Part shown: positions 22,367 through 36,002 of the stretch, in pieces | Numbering within the stretch: the stretch's first letter is position 1 | Layout of the letters: each line of letters begins with the position of its first letter | Source: Loxodes magnus | Lineage: Eukaryota; Ciliophora; Karyorelictea; Loxodida; Loxodidae | DNA: 64,000 nucleotides | Reading direction: 5' to 3' | Assembly (NCBI GenBank): GCA_946699065.1 | Contig: CAMPDV010000458.1 | Location: 124,001 to 188,000, forward strand | Position numbers and translations under genes: made by a program | The notes under the pieces: generated by a model | The model's database searches: none | What the model was told of the DNA's origin: nothing | Seen by the model: the letters and a program-made list of their open reading frames with translations, nothing else

Positions 22367-25300
22367 AAGAATTAAATTAATAATTATTAATTTAAATATA
22401 AAAATAGATATTTTATCAAATAAGCTAATTAAGGGAAAAAGTTTAAAAAATGTATTAGCATACTTTAAAAAAAGTTATAACAATTATTATAATTTAATGC
22501 AATAATAAATTAGCTTAAGTAATTAAATTAAAGGTATTTAAGAAATTTAAAACAATTAAGCAGATTATAATTATTTAAATCTTAGTATCTTTTAATTTAA
22601 GTTATCTTTAACCATCATAGCATTATCTTTATTTAATAAATGATAATAAAAGAGAAATGATAAAGATAAACCTAATTTACTAAAATTTAATAAAATTTTT
22701 TCCTTTTGGTATCTTGAAGCTATTAGCTTAAATAATTTTTTAGTTAAATTTGTTTAAACAAAGTAGCTAATAAAAATTATAAGTATTTCTTATTTAAATA
22801 AATGACCAATATGGAAACAAATATAGATTTATTTTATTTAAAGAAAAACCAACCTGGAAAAAGAACAATTATTAGTTTGTATAAAGGAGTTATAACTTTA
22901 GCTTTAATCGGAATTTTTCAAAATGTTTCAATATAATTTTCAATTATATTCTACATTTTTATATGAAATCCTTTCAGTTTAGAGGATAAAATTATTTAAA
23001 TTTAACTATTTTCAAATAAAAAATAGAAAAAATAGAAAAAATAGAATTTAGACCAAAAAGAAAATAAGAACATCTAAAGGTAATATCCTATTGAATTTTA
23101 AGATATTTATAGTAATCAATTTAAATAAAAAGGTATATAAGAAGAAGGAAAAAAATAGAGTGAATGAAAAGAAAAAGTAGGAGTAAATGAAAAGTTTTAT
23201 AAAAGAAAGATTTCCTTAAATACCCTTACTCAATTTGATTTAATATATATATATTATTACTAAATCTCTTAAATTGTTTAATATAAAATTGTTCCATAAT
23301 TATTTAAAAAAAACAATTAGAAAAAATGATTAAATAGAAAATTCTAATCTTTCAGAAAGATAGGAGAATAAATTTATTTATATTAGTTTATTTAAGTTCA
23401 TTTAGTAAACATTACATTGATATATAATTATTTTTTTTATTTTAAGTTTTTTAAGTTAATAATCTAAATCTATTTGTAATAGACTGATTCTTCTCATATC
23501 AATAAAAAAATAACACTAATATAACAAGAACCTTTGATGATTTTTTCATCTAAAATTAATATGATAATCCTTTAATTGACTGATTTTACTAAGTAGAATT
23601 TTCAATTATTTTATATATGTAAATTACCATGAAATAAACTATTTTAAATTTAAGTTTTAGTCTCTTCCTTAATTTTTTCTTCATTATTCATTTAGCATCT
23701 TATTAATAATTTAAATAATTAAATTTATTTATTTTAATTATAAATTATCTGAAATATATAGTAGAAGCTTGTTGTATTAATTATAAATTTATTATTCTAA
23801 CTATATAATGCTAATTATTAAACTAATTTGTCTTTATTTTTTCTAGCATTATTTAAATTTTATTCTAAAGGCTCATTGTTAATAATTTTGCTTTAATTTA
23901 TCAAGTATTGATATAAAAGTTTAAAAAGCAATAAATTTATCTCCTTTCCTCGTAATCATAAATGCATAATAAATGTATAATAGTTTATTATGTATTTTTA
24001 AGATTACTCACTTTCATTTATTTTAATTAAAAATGATAAGCAAAAAATTATTTAAATGACTATATTAAAGCAAACCATATAAAAATAAATTATCTGATAA
24101 TTATAAATGAAAATAAAGATAAAAATAAAATAGTAAAGCAAACTATTAATATTCATTAGATTAAAATAATTAGAAATATAAATTTAGATATTTGTATAAC
24201 AAATACAATTAATATCTATAGTAAACCATATAAGTTTGCTATTAATTTATCTATCTCATAAAATGAGGAAAGTGAATAAATATAAAATTAGCTTTATTTT
24301 AATTTATTGATATATTAAATAAAAATTAGTTATAATTTATAAGAAATTTAAGTTATCCTAGCTTTCAAGCTAGAATTTATAAAAACTATTAAATTTAATA
24401 ATAGAGAATGATATATTATAATTATAAATTAATTAATACCTATTTAACTCTATAAGCTAATTTCAAAAATATTTTTAACTATTTCTTAAAAAGATTTATA
24501 TTTTACAGAAGAAGGAATTAATTATCATCAAATCATCTAAAATAAAAAATACTTAAATTGATAATCTTAGTTTACTATAGAAAGAAGACGAGATAAAAAT
24601 TATGCCAAATAGATAAGAGTAAAATAAGGTGCTTATTATAAATAAATATCTTCTTTAACTATTGATTATTTGTCTAATAAATTGCAGAATTAAAGTTTCC
24701 TAAGACTTAAATTTTTTTAATTTTTGCTAAATTTTGGAATTTATTATTCTTTACATCCAAATATCAATCTATACATATAAAATTTTAATTAAATCTTAGC
24801 TATTAAATTTAATGAGATAAGTTTTTCTATCTTGTCATTCAGTTTTAGTTGAAATTAAATTAAAGTAAAAGCTTAAATTTTCATTAATCCCTTTATAGTT
24901 GTAAACTTAATACTTATAGTAGCTTAATAAAATGAATCAGATATAAAGCTTTATTATAACTTTTAAATAATTGACTAAAGTAGTTATTAAAAGGAAATAA
25001 AGAAAAATAAAGGAAAAAATTGAACTAAACAACTAAATTAAAAATAGGGTAATAATTGGAGATTTCTTCATTTATGTTTATTTTAGAAATTAATTTTAAG
25101 GTAGGTATTTATTTAAAACATTATACTCAGCTCTAATTAGATATATAAAATAAAGGTTATCTAAGCTAAATTTTATTAAGTCTTTAATAAATTATTTATT
25201 TAAATCTGGACTGTTTACATTTATCTCACAAAAATATTAAAAAGATAATTGTAGCTTGTTAATAAAAACAATTTATCTAAAATACAAATGTACCAATTAT

Positions 25301-26774
25301 ATTTTGTAATACTTTTATTTAGGATTTATTTTTAAGGTTCAATTTGAACTGGAATAAACGTCAATTTTTTAACTAAATCTTATAGAATTACTAAAATTTA
25401 GTTTATTTAAAATTTTTATTTTGCTGAGCTATATCTTATTTAGATTTAATTTTTGCTTTTTTTAGAATTTTAGATATAGCTTTTATGACTAAAAGGTTTA
25501 AACATTTTTTGGTTTTAGAAAATTATATGAAAAGTGAAGATAATAATTAGCAAAATGCTATTAGATTGGATAATAATTTAGCATGCATTGTAAGAATAAT
25601 AAAAAAGCTATTTATCAAATTTATTTTTAAGTTAACTTACACATTATTTTATATCCTTCAACTTAAAGTTATTAAGTCATTTATTATTTATATATAATTA
25701 GATTCGAAATATGTTTAAGCGGTATTTTCAATTAAATAAGTATTAATTTTAAGATAAAATTTAAATGATTTATCTATTACTTATGGAAGTAAATATTAAA
25801 AGCTTTAGTTTTATTTATAAAGGAAATGCTAATTTTACCTTTTTTTAATTTAAAGGATATTATTATAAACCTTCTTTTTGTTGTTAGTTAAAAGCTTTTA
25901 TAATTTTAAATAAATAAGATTTAGAATATCACATCTTTGATAACTAATTAATTATAAATAACCTAACTAAATTTAGATTTAGTAAAAATAGTTAAATTAA
26001 GTTAAATTTAAAGATATTAATTAATAAGCAAAGCCTTAGGTTATTATTATTAGTGTTCGCTCTATAAGAATATTTGTTTTATTTATTTGGGTAAAAAATA
26101 AATTGATGCTTTTTAATCAAATAAAATTATCTTAATATAGGTTACTCTATAACTAAAGTATTATACTCTAATAAAAATTTATTTCTAAGAGTGAAAGGTG
26201 AAATTAAAAATAAAGCTTAAAACAAAAATAGGGTAATTATATCTAAAAATTATAAAAGAACCATAGAAAAATTAGAAGTACACTTCAATTTCAGTACTTA
26301 ATGTTTTATCCTTTTTAAGTAAAATTAATAATAAATTTATAAAAATAAAATGATGAAAAACTACATGATTAATAAAAGAGAACTAAGAGAAAATTAAAGA
26401 ATAACTAAATATATAGTTATATAGAAAAATAATTGAAAACATCACATTTATAAATATCTTTAATTGGTTATTCTAATTATAAATAATTGAGAATAAAAGT
26501 ATAAATAAAGAAAGCTACTAAAAGAAAATTAAAAATAGCTTTGTTTATTTACTAAGTTTATAACTTAGATTAAAAATAAAATAATTATAAAATATCTATA
26601 TTAATTTATTTATAGCCAAAATTTCTTAATACAAGTTACTTTTACTAATTTAAACTAAGTCTAAGAAAGAGATATTAATAACTACATCTTTTATATTAAA
26701 ATTATTTTATAGTTTCTATAATAAAAAATAACGAAAAATTATAAAATTCAAGGAAAATAGTTTAAGAGTTCATT
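22367..26774. other. Long A+T-rich spacer, 3' side of G3
   Basis: 22400-24780 shows no gene and little similarity elsewhere. From about 24780 it parallels 33950-36002 (direct). 25383-26774 is the reverse complement of the spacer after G6 (62609-64000). Confidence 0.55.
24358..24373. repeat. Perfect 16-bp palindrome
   Basis: CTAGCTTTCAAGCTAG. Its inverted counterpart with flanking similarity is at 32126-32141. Confidence 0.6.
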
Positions 26775-29700
26775 TCATGTTTATTTTTGGCTAATATGCT
26801 TTGATTTACGACTTCTTCACTTTTTATTCTTGATCTGTCTTTTGTGATGTTTAGGCACTTTTTATTCTTCTAGAATTTCATGAATCTAATAAATTATATC
26901 CAAATCTTCTCGATGACTTTATATAACTGTTGTGTTATGCATGTTCACTTTTTGTTTTGAGTCATCTTTATTGAATAAATCTTGCTGATGTAATTACTCA
27001 TTCTTCTATTACTACTACATTTTCTCTTATCTCGCTTTTTTCCAAGATTTATACAAATCTATAAAAGAAAATATAAGTGATATTACTAAAGCTATTAATG
27101 TGAAAAGACAACATGTTATTGTAATAACTACTCCTAATGTTTACGCATCTTTATTTCAATCAGTATAAGTGCTATAACTGTTAGCTTCGAAATAGAAGTT
27201 AAAGAAATAAATAAAAATGAGTACTATTTCTCCACTTATCTCAACAGCATACTACAAAATATTTTCAAAAGGTTTGAAATAAACTATATAAAAGAACCAA
27301 ACTAAACAATGAATAAGGTATAATATGATTTAAGCTACTTATATCTCTACTAATATAATAGCTGCAAAAGAAACAAAAAGTCTCCTTACTAGAAAGAAAG
27401 CTTAGTAAAGTGTTTGCATCTTGTTATCCTATTTCTTTTAGTCAAAGTAAACTATATACTTTTCTTTAATCTATGCTATTTATTTCTCTGTCTTCTCCTC
27501 TTTAGTTTCCTAAAATTTATTTTTTAAACTGTAATATTTATTAAGGACGTGAAAGCTATGAAAAATGCATGCTATTTAAATAATCTAAATATAAAAACTT
27601 ACTAGTACTAGGATAGCAAGGAAGGAGTTTAAGCCAGAATAAAAATCAGAAACAGTAAAGTGATAAAGTTGTAACATAACAGCATTATTAATCTGAAGAG
27701 CCTTAATACTATAAATCACTGAGACGTAGTTTCTGTTCGTAAATTTAGTTCTTATTTTCTATATTTTAGTCTTACAACACTTGAGTCCAATAATCTTGAG
27801 TAGTAAGTCAATAAAAAGTAAAATGAATAGCAGGAAAAGAACTTCAAATAAATTGGATAGTAGAGTGTAGCTTTAGTAATTAAGTTAAATATAAACTTAT
27901 TTATCTATTTTCAATTAGTTGGAATTTAGATTTAAATCAATAAAATTATTATTACTTAGTCCATTCTGTTTCTAATCATTATCAATATTAGTATAATAGT
28001 AAGCGTTAAGAACTTCAGGTCGTTATACATCAACATATGCATTCATAAAAATGAGTTGAGTTATAAAAATAGCTTATAAAAATTTAGGAGTACTTGCTGA
28101 ATACTTAGAGTTACTAAAAAGGATAGTTAATAAAGAACTTAAACTTACTAAAGCACTAGTGTAAACAAGAGCAGTAGATATATCAGAAGAATTTTGTATA
28201 AAATCTTTTTCTGAGTTTGAAATTTAGAAGTCATTAAGGTTCTTTTTTATATCCTTAAATTAATCTTAGTTCTATTCCTCTTCTTAATTTTAAGAGTCAG
28301 TATTATTTTCATTGTTACCAGATTTTGAATTATTCTCTTATTTTTTCTCAATGCATTCATTATTTGATAATGTAAAATTTATCTAGCACTAAGAGCATTC
28401 TATCTTCTATGAAAGATTTCATGAGCAAAACTAGCAGTAAGGAATTATTTCGCAAGATTAACAAGTTTTATTGATATTTATCTAGTCTTATTAGCATTTG
28501 CTAACACAAGAAGTTTCTTGAAAAAGAAAATAAGGATTGTAGCACTCTAAACATGCTCCTCTTTCAATATCGCAGAATTTACAGTTTTCGATTTTTTGTG
28601 GACACTTTTGACAAATGGAGTTCTGAATATAGTAAGTTTGATTAGGACAACTCTCAATGCACATATTATCAAACAAAACATAAGGGTCCTAACATTTAAT
28701 ACACTCAGTACCATTTATATTGCACTATTCACAATTGCTTATACTCTAATTACATAGTTAGCAGCTTTTACTCTCTTCATAATAAAGATTGATTGGACAA
28801 TTTTGAACACATTTATTGCCGAATAAAAGCCAAGGTTTCAAACATTTTGTGCAATTATCTCCGTTTGAATTGCATTCTTAGCAATTTTCTATTTTATTTT
28901 CGCATTTTAGGCAAGTAGAATTTTCAATAAAAAACGTTTCGTTAGGACAGTTCTAGATACACTAGTTTTCGAATAAGATAAAAGATTCTTAGCATTGTAA
29001 GCACATTGATCCGTTTAAATTGCATCTTTAACAATTCTTTATTGAGGAATTACAGCTTAAGCAAATAAAATTCTCAACATAAAAACTATCGTCAGGGCAA
29101 TTTTAAACGCATTAATTCTAGAATAAGAATCATGGATACTAACACTTTGTACACAAAGTTCCAATTATATCACACGTTTCACAATTCTAGATTCTAGATT
29201 CGCATTTTAAGCAAGTTAAGTTATCTTGAAAATATGTTTAATCTGGGCATTAGCTTACACACTAACTATTGTATAATAATCAAGGATTTTAACACTTAGA
29301 GCATATAGTTCCTTGATAATTACACTCTTCGCAATTTAAAATGATTTTATTACAAAACTCGCATTATTTATTATTGTCTTAGTCTTATTATGTTATAGGA
29401 CATGTACTATTGCATACTTATTCTACTGATAACTTTAAGTTGCATATACATGAATCTGCTGAAAAATCTCATGGGGAATAGCATTGGATGCAATTATTAG
29501 AATTAATTCCATAACATTTGAAGCATTAGGAGTTACAAGTAATAGAATTTGCGGATATAAAACCCGAGTCAGACTAGTCTAAAATGTACTGAAAGTCGAC
29601 AATGCCTAAATATTAATTCTTATAATATCTTAAAGAATAAATAGTCCCAGTAAAACTCCAAGATTAAGATATACTTCCTTAATTTATTTCAGTACTTGAA

Positions 29701-30191
29701 GTAAAAGGTAATAGTTACCCAAAGGATTCTGATAGAGTCTAAAACTAGTTATTTATCTTTGAATGAGTTGCAACAGCTAAAAAGCTTCCTTGAGTATTAA
29801 TTGCACATCCAAAGAATAGTCAAATATCACTAACAAACATCATATCTAACTAGAAAGAAGTAACATTTCTAATATTTTGATTTATTTTGAAAGCAGTTTT
29901 CTAATTTGTTTAGTTTTATAGCAAACCGAATTCAGTATAATTCTTGGCACCATCATAAAATTGAATGAAATTACCCCAAGAAGCCACTTATTTACTAGAG
30001 TTAAATTTTAACCAGGCTGTAAAGCTAAATTAAAGTCCCTGCGGATCTTAGCCATATTAAGAAAAAGTTTTAGATGCCAATGAGTTAGTATCTCTTTAAG
30101 TTGGAACATTTGAATCAAGTATATCGAAAAATGTAAATTAAGCTGAGATTCTAGAGATAAGGAAATAAAGGATAATTAAAGAGACTGACAT
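26775..30191 (-). CDS. G3: Cys-rich CxxC-repeat membrane protein, membrane domain type A
   Basis: ATG is the complement of 30189-30191; the frame runs 1138 codons to the TGA at 26777-26775 if internal TGA codons are read through. Signal peptide MSVSLIILYFLIS, laminin-G/concanavalin-like domain, seven or so CxxC units, then the type-A multi-pass domain shared with G6 and a Gln/Lys-rich cytoplasmic-looking tail. TGG at 29978-29976 and 28832-28830 stands where other copies have TGA; TGA at 29822-29820 stands where G2 has TGG. One TGA (26819-26817) matches Ser TCA in G6, so it is not at a Trp column. Length is 3 nt less than G6, showing frame conservation despite many substitutions. Confidence 0.8.
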
Positions 30192-31990
30192 TTTAATTAT
30201 AGATAATTACGCTTATATCAATAATAAACATAGATGTAAACTATTTAATAAATTTAACTAACTTAAATTTACATAATCAATTCATCAAATATGGGAAGAA
30301 AATAAATCTCAAATGACTTTAATTTTAACTTTAAACTACAATATCAAGCTTTCTCTTATTTCAAGATACTATAAAAATTCTTAATATGATAAATAATACT
30401 TGAAATAATCAAGATAATTGGATAGAAGTATAGTGCTGCATTTAAGCAGCTCTTAAATTTATTTAGTTATACTTTGAATTTAAATATATATATTCTGCTT
30501 TAAAGTGATTTAGAAGTTTAATACTTCGAAAGTTTTTAAAATAAAAAATAGGGACAATGTGTTTATAATTATAACTAGTGTAGATAAATATTAAAAATAA
30601 ATGATAATTCAGAGAAATAAAGTTTAAGTTATGTTTATTAATGAGAAGCCATTTATAAGATTTGTAGAAGGCAAGATATTGTAATAATAGAGTATTTACT
30701 TTATCAACTTTAATTATTTTTAAGATTTTTGTTCTTATCTTTATTGAGATTTTCTAGAATTTCTCAAATTTTCTTCCGAAATATAGATGATTACATACTT
30801 CACAAATTCTATGCCTTTTTCTCTCTTTTTAATTAAGGTATTATTAGTTAAAAATAGATGCTTTTGATATTATTTTGGTTTGAAGTTTAAGTTTTATAAT
30901 TATTTATCTTAAAGATTTATTTTAAGAATTATATTTCTTCAACACTATTTGATCCAACAATTTTTATTTGTTCTTTTATTTGTAGAGATTTATAAGTATC
31001 TTAGCAAACTAAAATAGAGAATAATAACTTTTTAGTTTTAATTATTGTTTTATTATTTTATAGCTTCTTTCTGTCATTTACTTTGTTAAGCTTAAATTTA
31101 AATTAATTCTGCTTTGTGAGCATTTATTTTCTCCTTATTGCTACAATGTAAACATCTAATTTATCTCTTAGATCAATAAGGTTCATTAAGAAAATGCATT
31201 AGTAGACTTTAATTTGATAGTTCGTAAAATTTATTATTAAAGAACGATGCAAAATAAACATTTTAATAGTTAATTTATTTTTGAAAGATTGCTTTAAGAG
31301 TTATCTTAATAAATAGATAATTATTTGAAGGTAATTTACTAAGAACAAGTTTATAATAAGATAGTAATAAGAAAACTTTGAAATTCTTTAATCATTAAAT
31401 TAGCCAAAACCTTTCTTCCAACTTACTCTTTATATCTCTATCCTTTTTTATTTAATTTAAACTGATATTAGAAAGCCTCAAGTTGATATACAAAAAAAAG
31501 AAAACACGATAAATAACATGAATAAGATACATGAATGACTTAGTGGATTACAAGTTTTGTGATTAAAATTATTAGATAAACAAGATTTTTATTTTTAATT
31601 CTTCTAGTTAAAGTATAATTCTCTTAATACAATATTTAAGTTAGAAAATAAAATCTAAAATCTAGAAATGTAGAAACTAAGTAATTAAGTAGCAAAATGT
31701 ATGATTTACATCACTTGTTATAATAAAGCTATAATCTTATTTTCTGGCTGAGATTTAGTTAATTAAGAGGAAAGAAAATTGAAAATATTTATAAAGTTAT
31801 AATTATTTTTAAATAGATAATGAATTTATACCTTACAAGTATTATATTATAATTTAAGCTTATTACACCTATAAAGATAGATATAGTTATAATTATTAAA
31901 ATTATAAATGTAATGCATATAGTACTTTATTTTATATTTAGTATATAGTTAAATTTTAAGATTCTGTATTTTAAATTTAAAACTAACTAT
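30192..31990. repeat. Upstream arm and spacer of G3, inverted relative to G6
   Basis: Reverse complement of about 57400-59188 (upstream of G6), and related to 9480-11290. No gene. Includes the palindrome at 30435-30450. Confidence 0.65.
30435..30450 (-). promoter_or_regulatory. Conserved upstream palindrome of G3
   Basis: GCTGC-TTAAAT-GCAGC, about 245 bp before the ATG. Confidence 0.4.
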
Positions 31991-33949
31991 CTGGCAAAAT
32001 AAAATCTTTTTGAAATAGTTAAAAATATTTTTAATTTGACTTATAGAGTTAAATAAGCACTAAATTATTTATAGTTATAATATATCATTCTCTATTATTA
32101 AATTTAATATGTTTATTTATAAATTCTAGCTTGAAAGCTAGGATAACTTAAATTTCTTATTAATTATAATTAATTTTTATTTAATATAACAATAAATTAA
32201 AATAAAATCATCTTCTATTAATATTTATTCATTCCTCATTTTATAAGATATATAAACTTGAAATTTTCTTAACTTCTTAAGAATTTTATTTATATTTGAT
32301 AAATTTTGGAATTTATTATTCTTTACTTCAAAATTATCAATCTATATTTATCTAAAATTTTAATTCAATTTTTTATCTAACAAGTTTCTTATCAAGATAT
32401 TCGTCATTTTTTAATTTATTATTTGTGCTTTGTTTTCAAGGCGACTTTTTGTGAATTACTATTTAAAGAAAGTTTTTCTAAATATTTTATGATAGCAATA
32501 CAAATTAAAATTATCATTCAGATTTAGATCTTCAATTAATATCTTTTTTCTTTATCAAATTTTCTTACTATAATATTAATATGGACTTTGTTTTTAAAAG
32601 TTTAGGTTTCCTTTCACTCCAAAGTTCAAAAAATAAATTTAAATAATTTTTTAAAACATTTAACAAATCAAAAATTTTAGAAAGCATTCAACGATAAAAT
32701 GAAAATGTTTAAAAAAAGGAATGTTAAGAAGAGATGGTCAATAAATAAAATAAACTTATTAGTTTTAAAAGAGAGATAATTAAGAAGATTATAAGAATAT
32801 TTAATATCTTTTTTCTTCTTATTAGATGGGAAATGCTTTAGTATCTAATTATTATTTTAAATTTAGTCTTTTAATCATATTTAAATGAGCAATATCAATC
32901 TCTTAAAAAGTAAAAAAATTAATAATAAATTATAATATTTTAAATCTATTTGATTTATTAGTCATCACAATTCAAATGATATCAGTTTTTAATAGTACAA
33001 ATTTAGTTGCTATAAAAAATAGAAAATGGGAGAGAATAATAAATATATATTTATTTTAAAATAATTGTCAGATCATAAAAGGAAATCAGTAGGAAATTAA
33101 TAAAAAAATGTAGAAATGTTTTCTTTAAAAAAATAGGAAAATCAATAATAACAATAAAATTTAAGTAAATCATCTACTGTCTACAAATAAATTTGCTTCA
33201 CTAAGATAAATTTATTGTTTATAGTTGTAATATAGATAAAAGCGAAATAACTAACTATTAATCACTACCTTTTATTAATTTTAAAATATCAGGAAAGAGA
33301 AACAAATGAAAATTTTTAAAATTAGAGACATAAATTATCATCTATAATAACTTATCTAAGCTAAGTTAGATAATAAAATTTGTTTAATATATTTAAATTA
33401 ATTACATAGCAAATCATCCAATTAGCTGGATTCAATCACAGCTAATCTGCCATAATCTATAAATATTTATTATATTTTAGCCATATAATCATTTATCATA
33501 AAATAAAGTAATAAACTCTTTCCATGCACACTTTAAAATAAGTTCTGAATTAAAAAATGCAATACACTCTTCTATTTTTAAATGAGTTTAAGTAATCATT
33601 AAGAAGAAAAAATAAAATATGAGAGTTGTTCGCAAATAAACAAAATTCAGATAATAATGAACTTCCTTAATTTATTCATTAATTCTTTTTTATATTATTG
33701 AAAATAGTCCATTACTTCCTGATTTATTTACATCTATCTTTTCTATCTAAAATTAATTCCTTTAATATAATTACCTCTAACATTATTCTATTCAAATCTA
33801 AATCAGGCACTTTTTAAGGGTTCTCAAGATGCAACTCTTCTAAACATTATTTTAATAACTACTTAAATTTTATAAAAACAATTGACAGATAAATGTATAA
33901 ATAATAGCAGTTAGATTTATAAGTGACTTAAATATATGATCCTAAGGTT
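31991..33949. other. A+T-rich spacer, mostly unique in the window
   Basis: Apart from about 32060-32220, which is the inverse of 24300-24460 and includes the palindrome at 32126-32141, no repeat partner or gene was recognised. Confidence 0.5.
32126..32141. repeat. Perfect 16-bp palindrome
   Basis: CTAGCTTGAAAGCTAG, inverted partner of 24358-24373. Confidence 0.55.
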
Positions 33950-36002
33950 TAGATTTTAATATAGATAATACATCTTTATAATAAAAAGATTAAATATTAG
34001 CTATTAAATTTAATGAGATAAGCTTTCTATCTTGTCATTCATTTTAAGTTGAAATCAAAATTATAGTTATAACTTAAATTTTCACTAACTACTTTTATAA
34101 TTATAAACTTAATACTTATATTAGCTTAGAAAAATGAATCAGATATAAAACTTTATTTCAACTATTAAAATATTAACTAAAGTAGTTATTAAAAGGAAAA
34201 TAAAAGAAATACTTAAAATAAGCAACTAAATTAAAAACAGGGTAATAATCAGAGATTTCTTCATTTAAGTTTATTTTAGAAATTTTAATTTATTTTAAGG
34301 CATGTATTTTAAACATTATACTCAACTTAATTATACATACACAATAAAGGCTATCTAAAATGAATTTTTTATAAGTATTTTATAATTTATTTTATTTTAA
34401 ATCTGGACTTCTTTCATTTATCTTGTTAAAAGATAAAAATTAATTTTAGCATAGTAAGAAAATTTTAATTTCAGCTTAAATAAAATAAAGCCAACAATAT
34501 TTTTTAAACTTTTGTTTAGAAATTATTTTAAGATTCAATTTGAACTAGGATAAACTTCAATTTCTTAATTAAATCTAATATAATAACTAAAATTTAGTTT
34601 ATTTTAAATTCTCTTCTTTCTGAGCTGAATCTTAATTTATGAATTTACTTTTAAATATATTTATAATTTGATTTGTATTTTTAGATTTAATGTTTGCTTC
34701 TTTGAGAATTATAAGCTTAAAACTTTTTATGACATTAATAAAAATATATTTCTATAGAAAATATTAAGAAAAGTGAAGATAATAATTAGCAAAATGCTAT
34801 TAGATTAGATAAATAATCTACTATGGTTTGAAGAATAATAAACTAAAGCTATTTATGAATTTTATTTTTAAGTTAATTTGCTCATTATTTATATCTTTAT
34901 AGCTTATATTAAATTATTAAGATTTAATTAATTTTTAAATATATTTAGTGTAATTTTAGATTTTAGGGATTTATTTTAAATTAAATTCCAATTATTTAAT
35001 CTATTATTAATTAATAGAAGCTTTTAAGCTTAAATTAATCTTAATAAGAAATATAGCTTTTTTATGAAAATAAAATAATAATAATTTAAATCTAAATAAT
35101 TATTAATAGTTACTTTTATAGTGTTAACTATAAAAGCTTATAGCATCTAAACTTTAATAGTCTGTTAATTATAAATAAACTCTATAATTTAGATTTAATA
35201 AAAATAATAAAATTAAGTTAAATTTAAAGATATTTATTAATAAACAAAGCCTTAGGATATTATTATTAATATTCGCTCTATAAGGCAATTTATTTCTATT
35301 TATTTGACAATCAAATAAATTTAGGCCTTTTAATCAAATAAAATATCTTAATTATAGATCACTCTATAACTAAAGTATTATACTCTAATAAAAAGTTATT
35401 TCTACGAGTAAAACCTAAAATTAAAATTAAAAATAAAGCTTATAGCAAAAATAGGCTATTTATATCTAAAAAATTATAAAATAAGCATAGAAAATAAAAA
35501 GCAATACAGCTTTAATTTCAATACAGAGAGTGTAATCCTATTTTAGTAAAATTAATAATAAATTAAAAAAAATAAAATGATGAAAAATTACATAATTAAT
35601 AAAAGAGAACTAAGAGAAAATTAAAGAAAAACTAAATATTAAATTATATAGAAAAATAATTGAAAACATCATATTTATAAATATCTTTAATTAGCTATGA
35701 TAATTATAAATAATTGAGTAATAAAAGTATAAATAAAGAAAGCTACTAAAAGAAAACTAAAAATAGCTTTGTCTATTTACTAAGCTTACTACTTAGATTA
35801 AAATAAAAGAACTATAAAATATCTTTATTAATTAATTTATAGCAAAAATTTCTTAATATAAGTTACTTTTACTAATTTTAAGCTGAATCTAAGAAAGAGA
35901 TATTAATAACTACATCTTTTATATTAAAATTATTTTATAGTTTCTATAATAAAAAATTAAGAAAGATTATAAAATTCAAGGAAAATAGTTTAAGAGTTCC
36001 CT
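33950..36002. repeat. Downstream spacer of G4
   Basis: Direct, diverged copy of 24780-26774 and reverse complement of the blocks at 17040-17800 and 53930-54700. No gene seen. Confidence 0.6.

Noticed and set aside
27490-28676. Short minus-strand frames in G3 and G4 taken as separate genes
   Set aside because: They are pieces of the long G frames split at TAA/TAG/TGA under the standard code.
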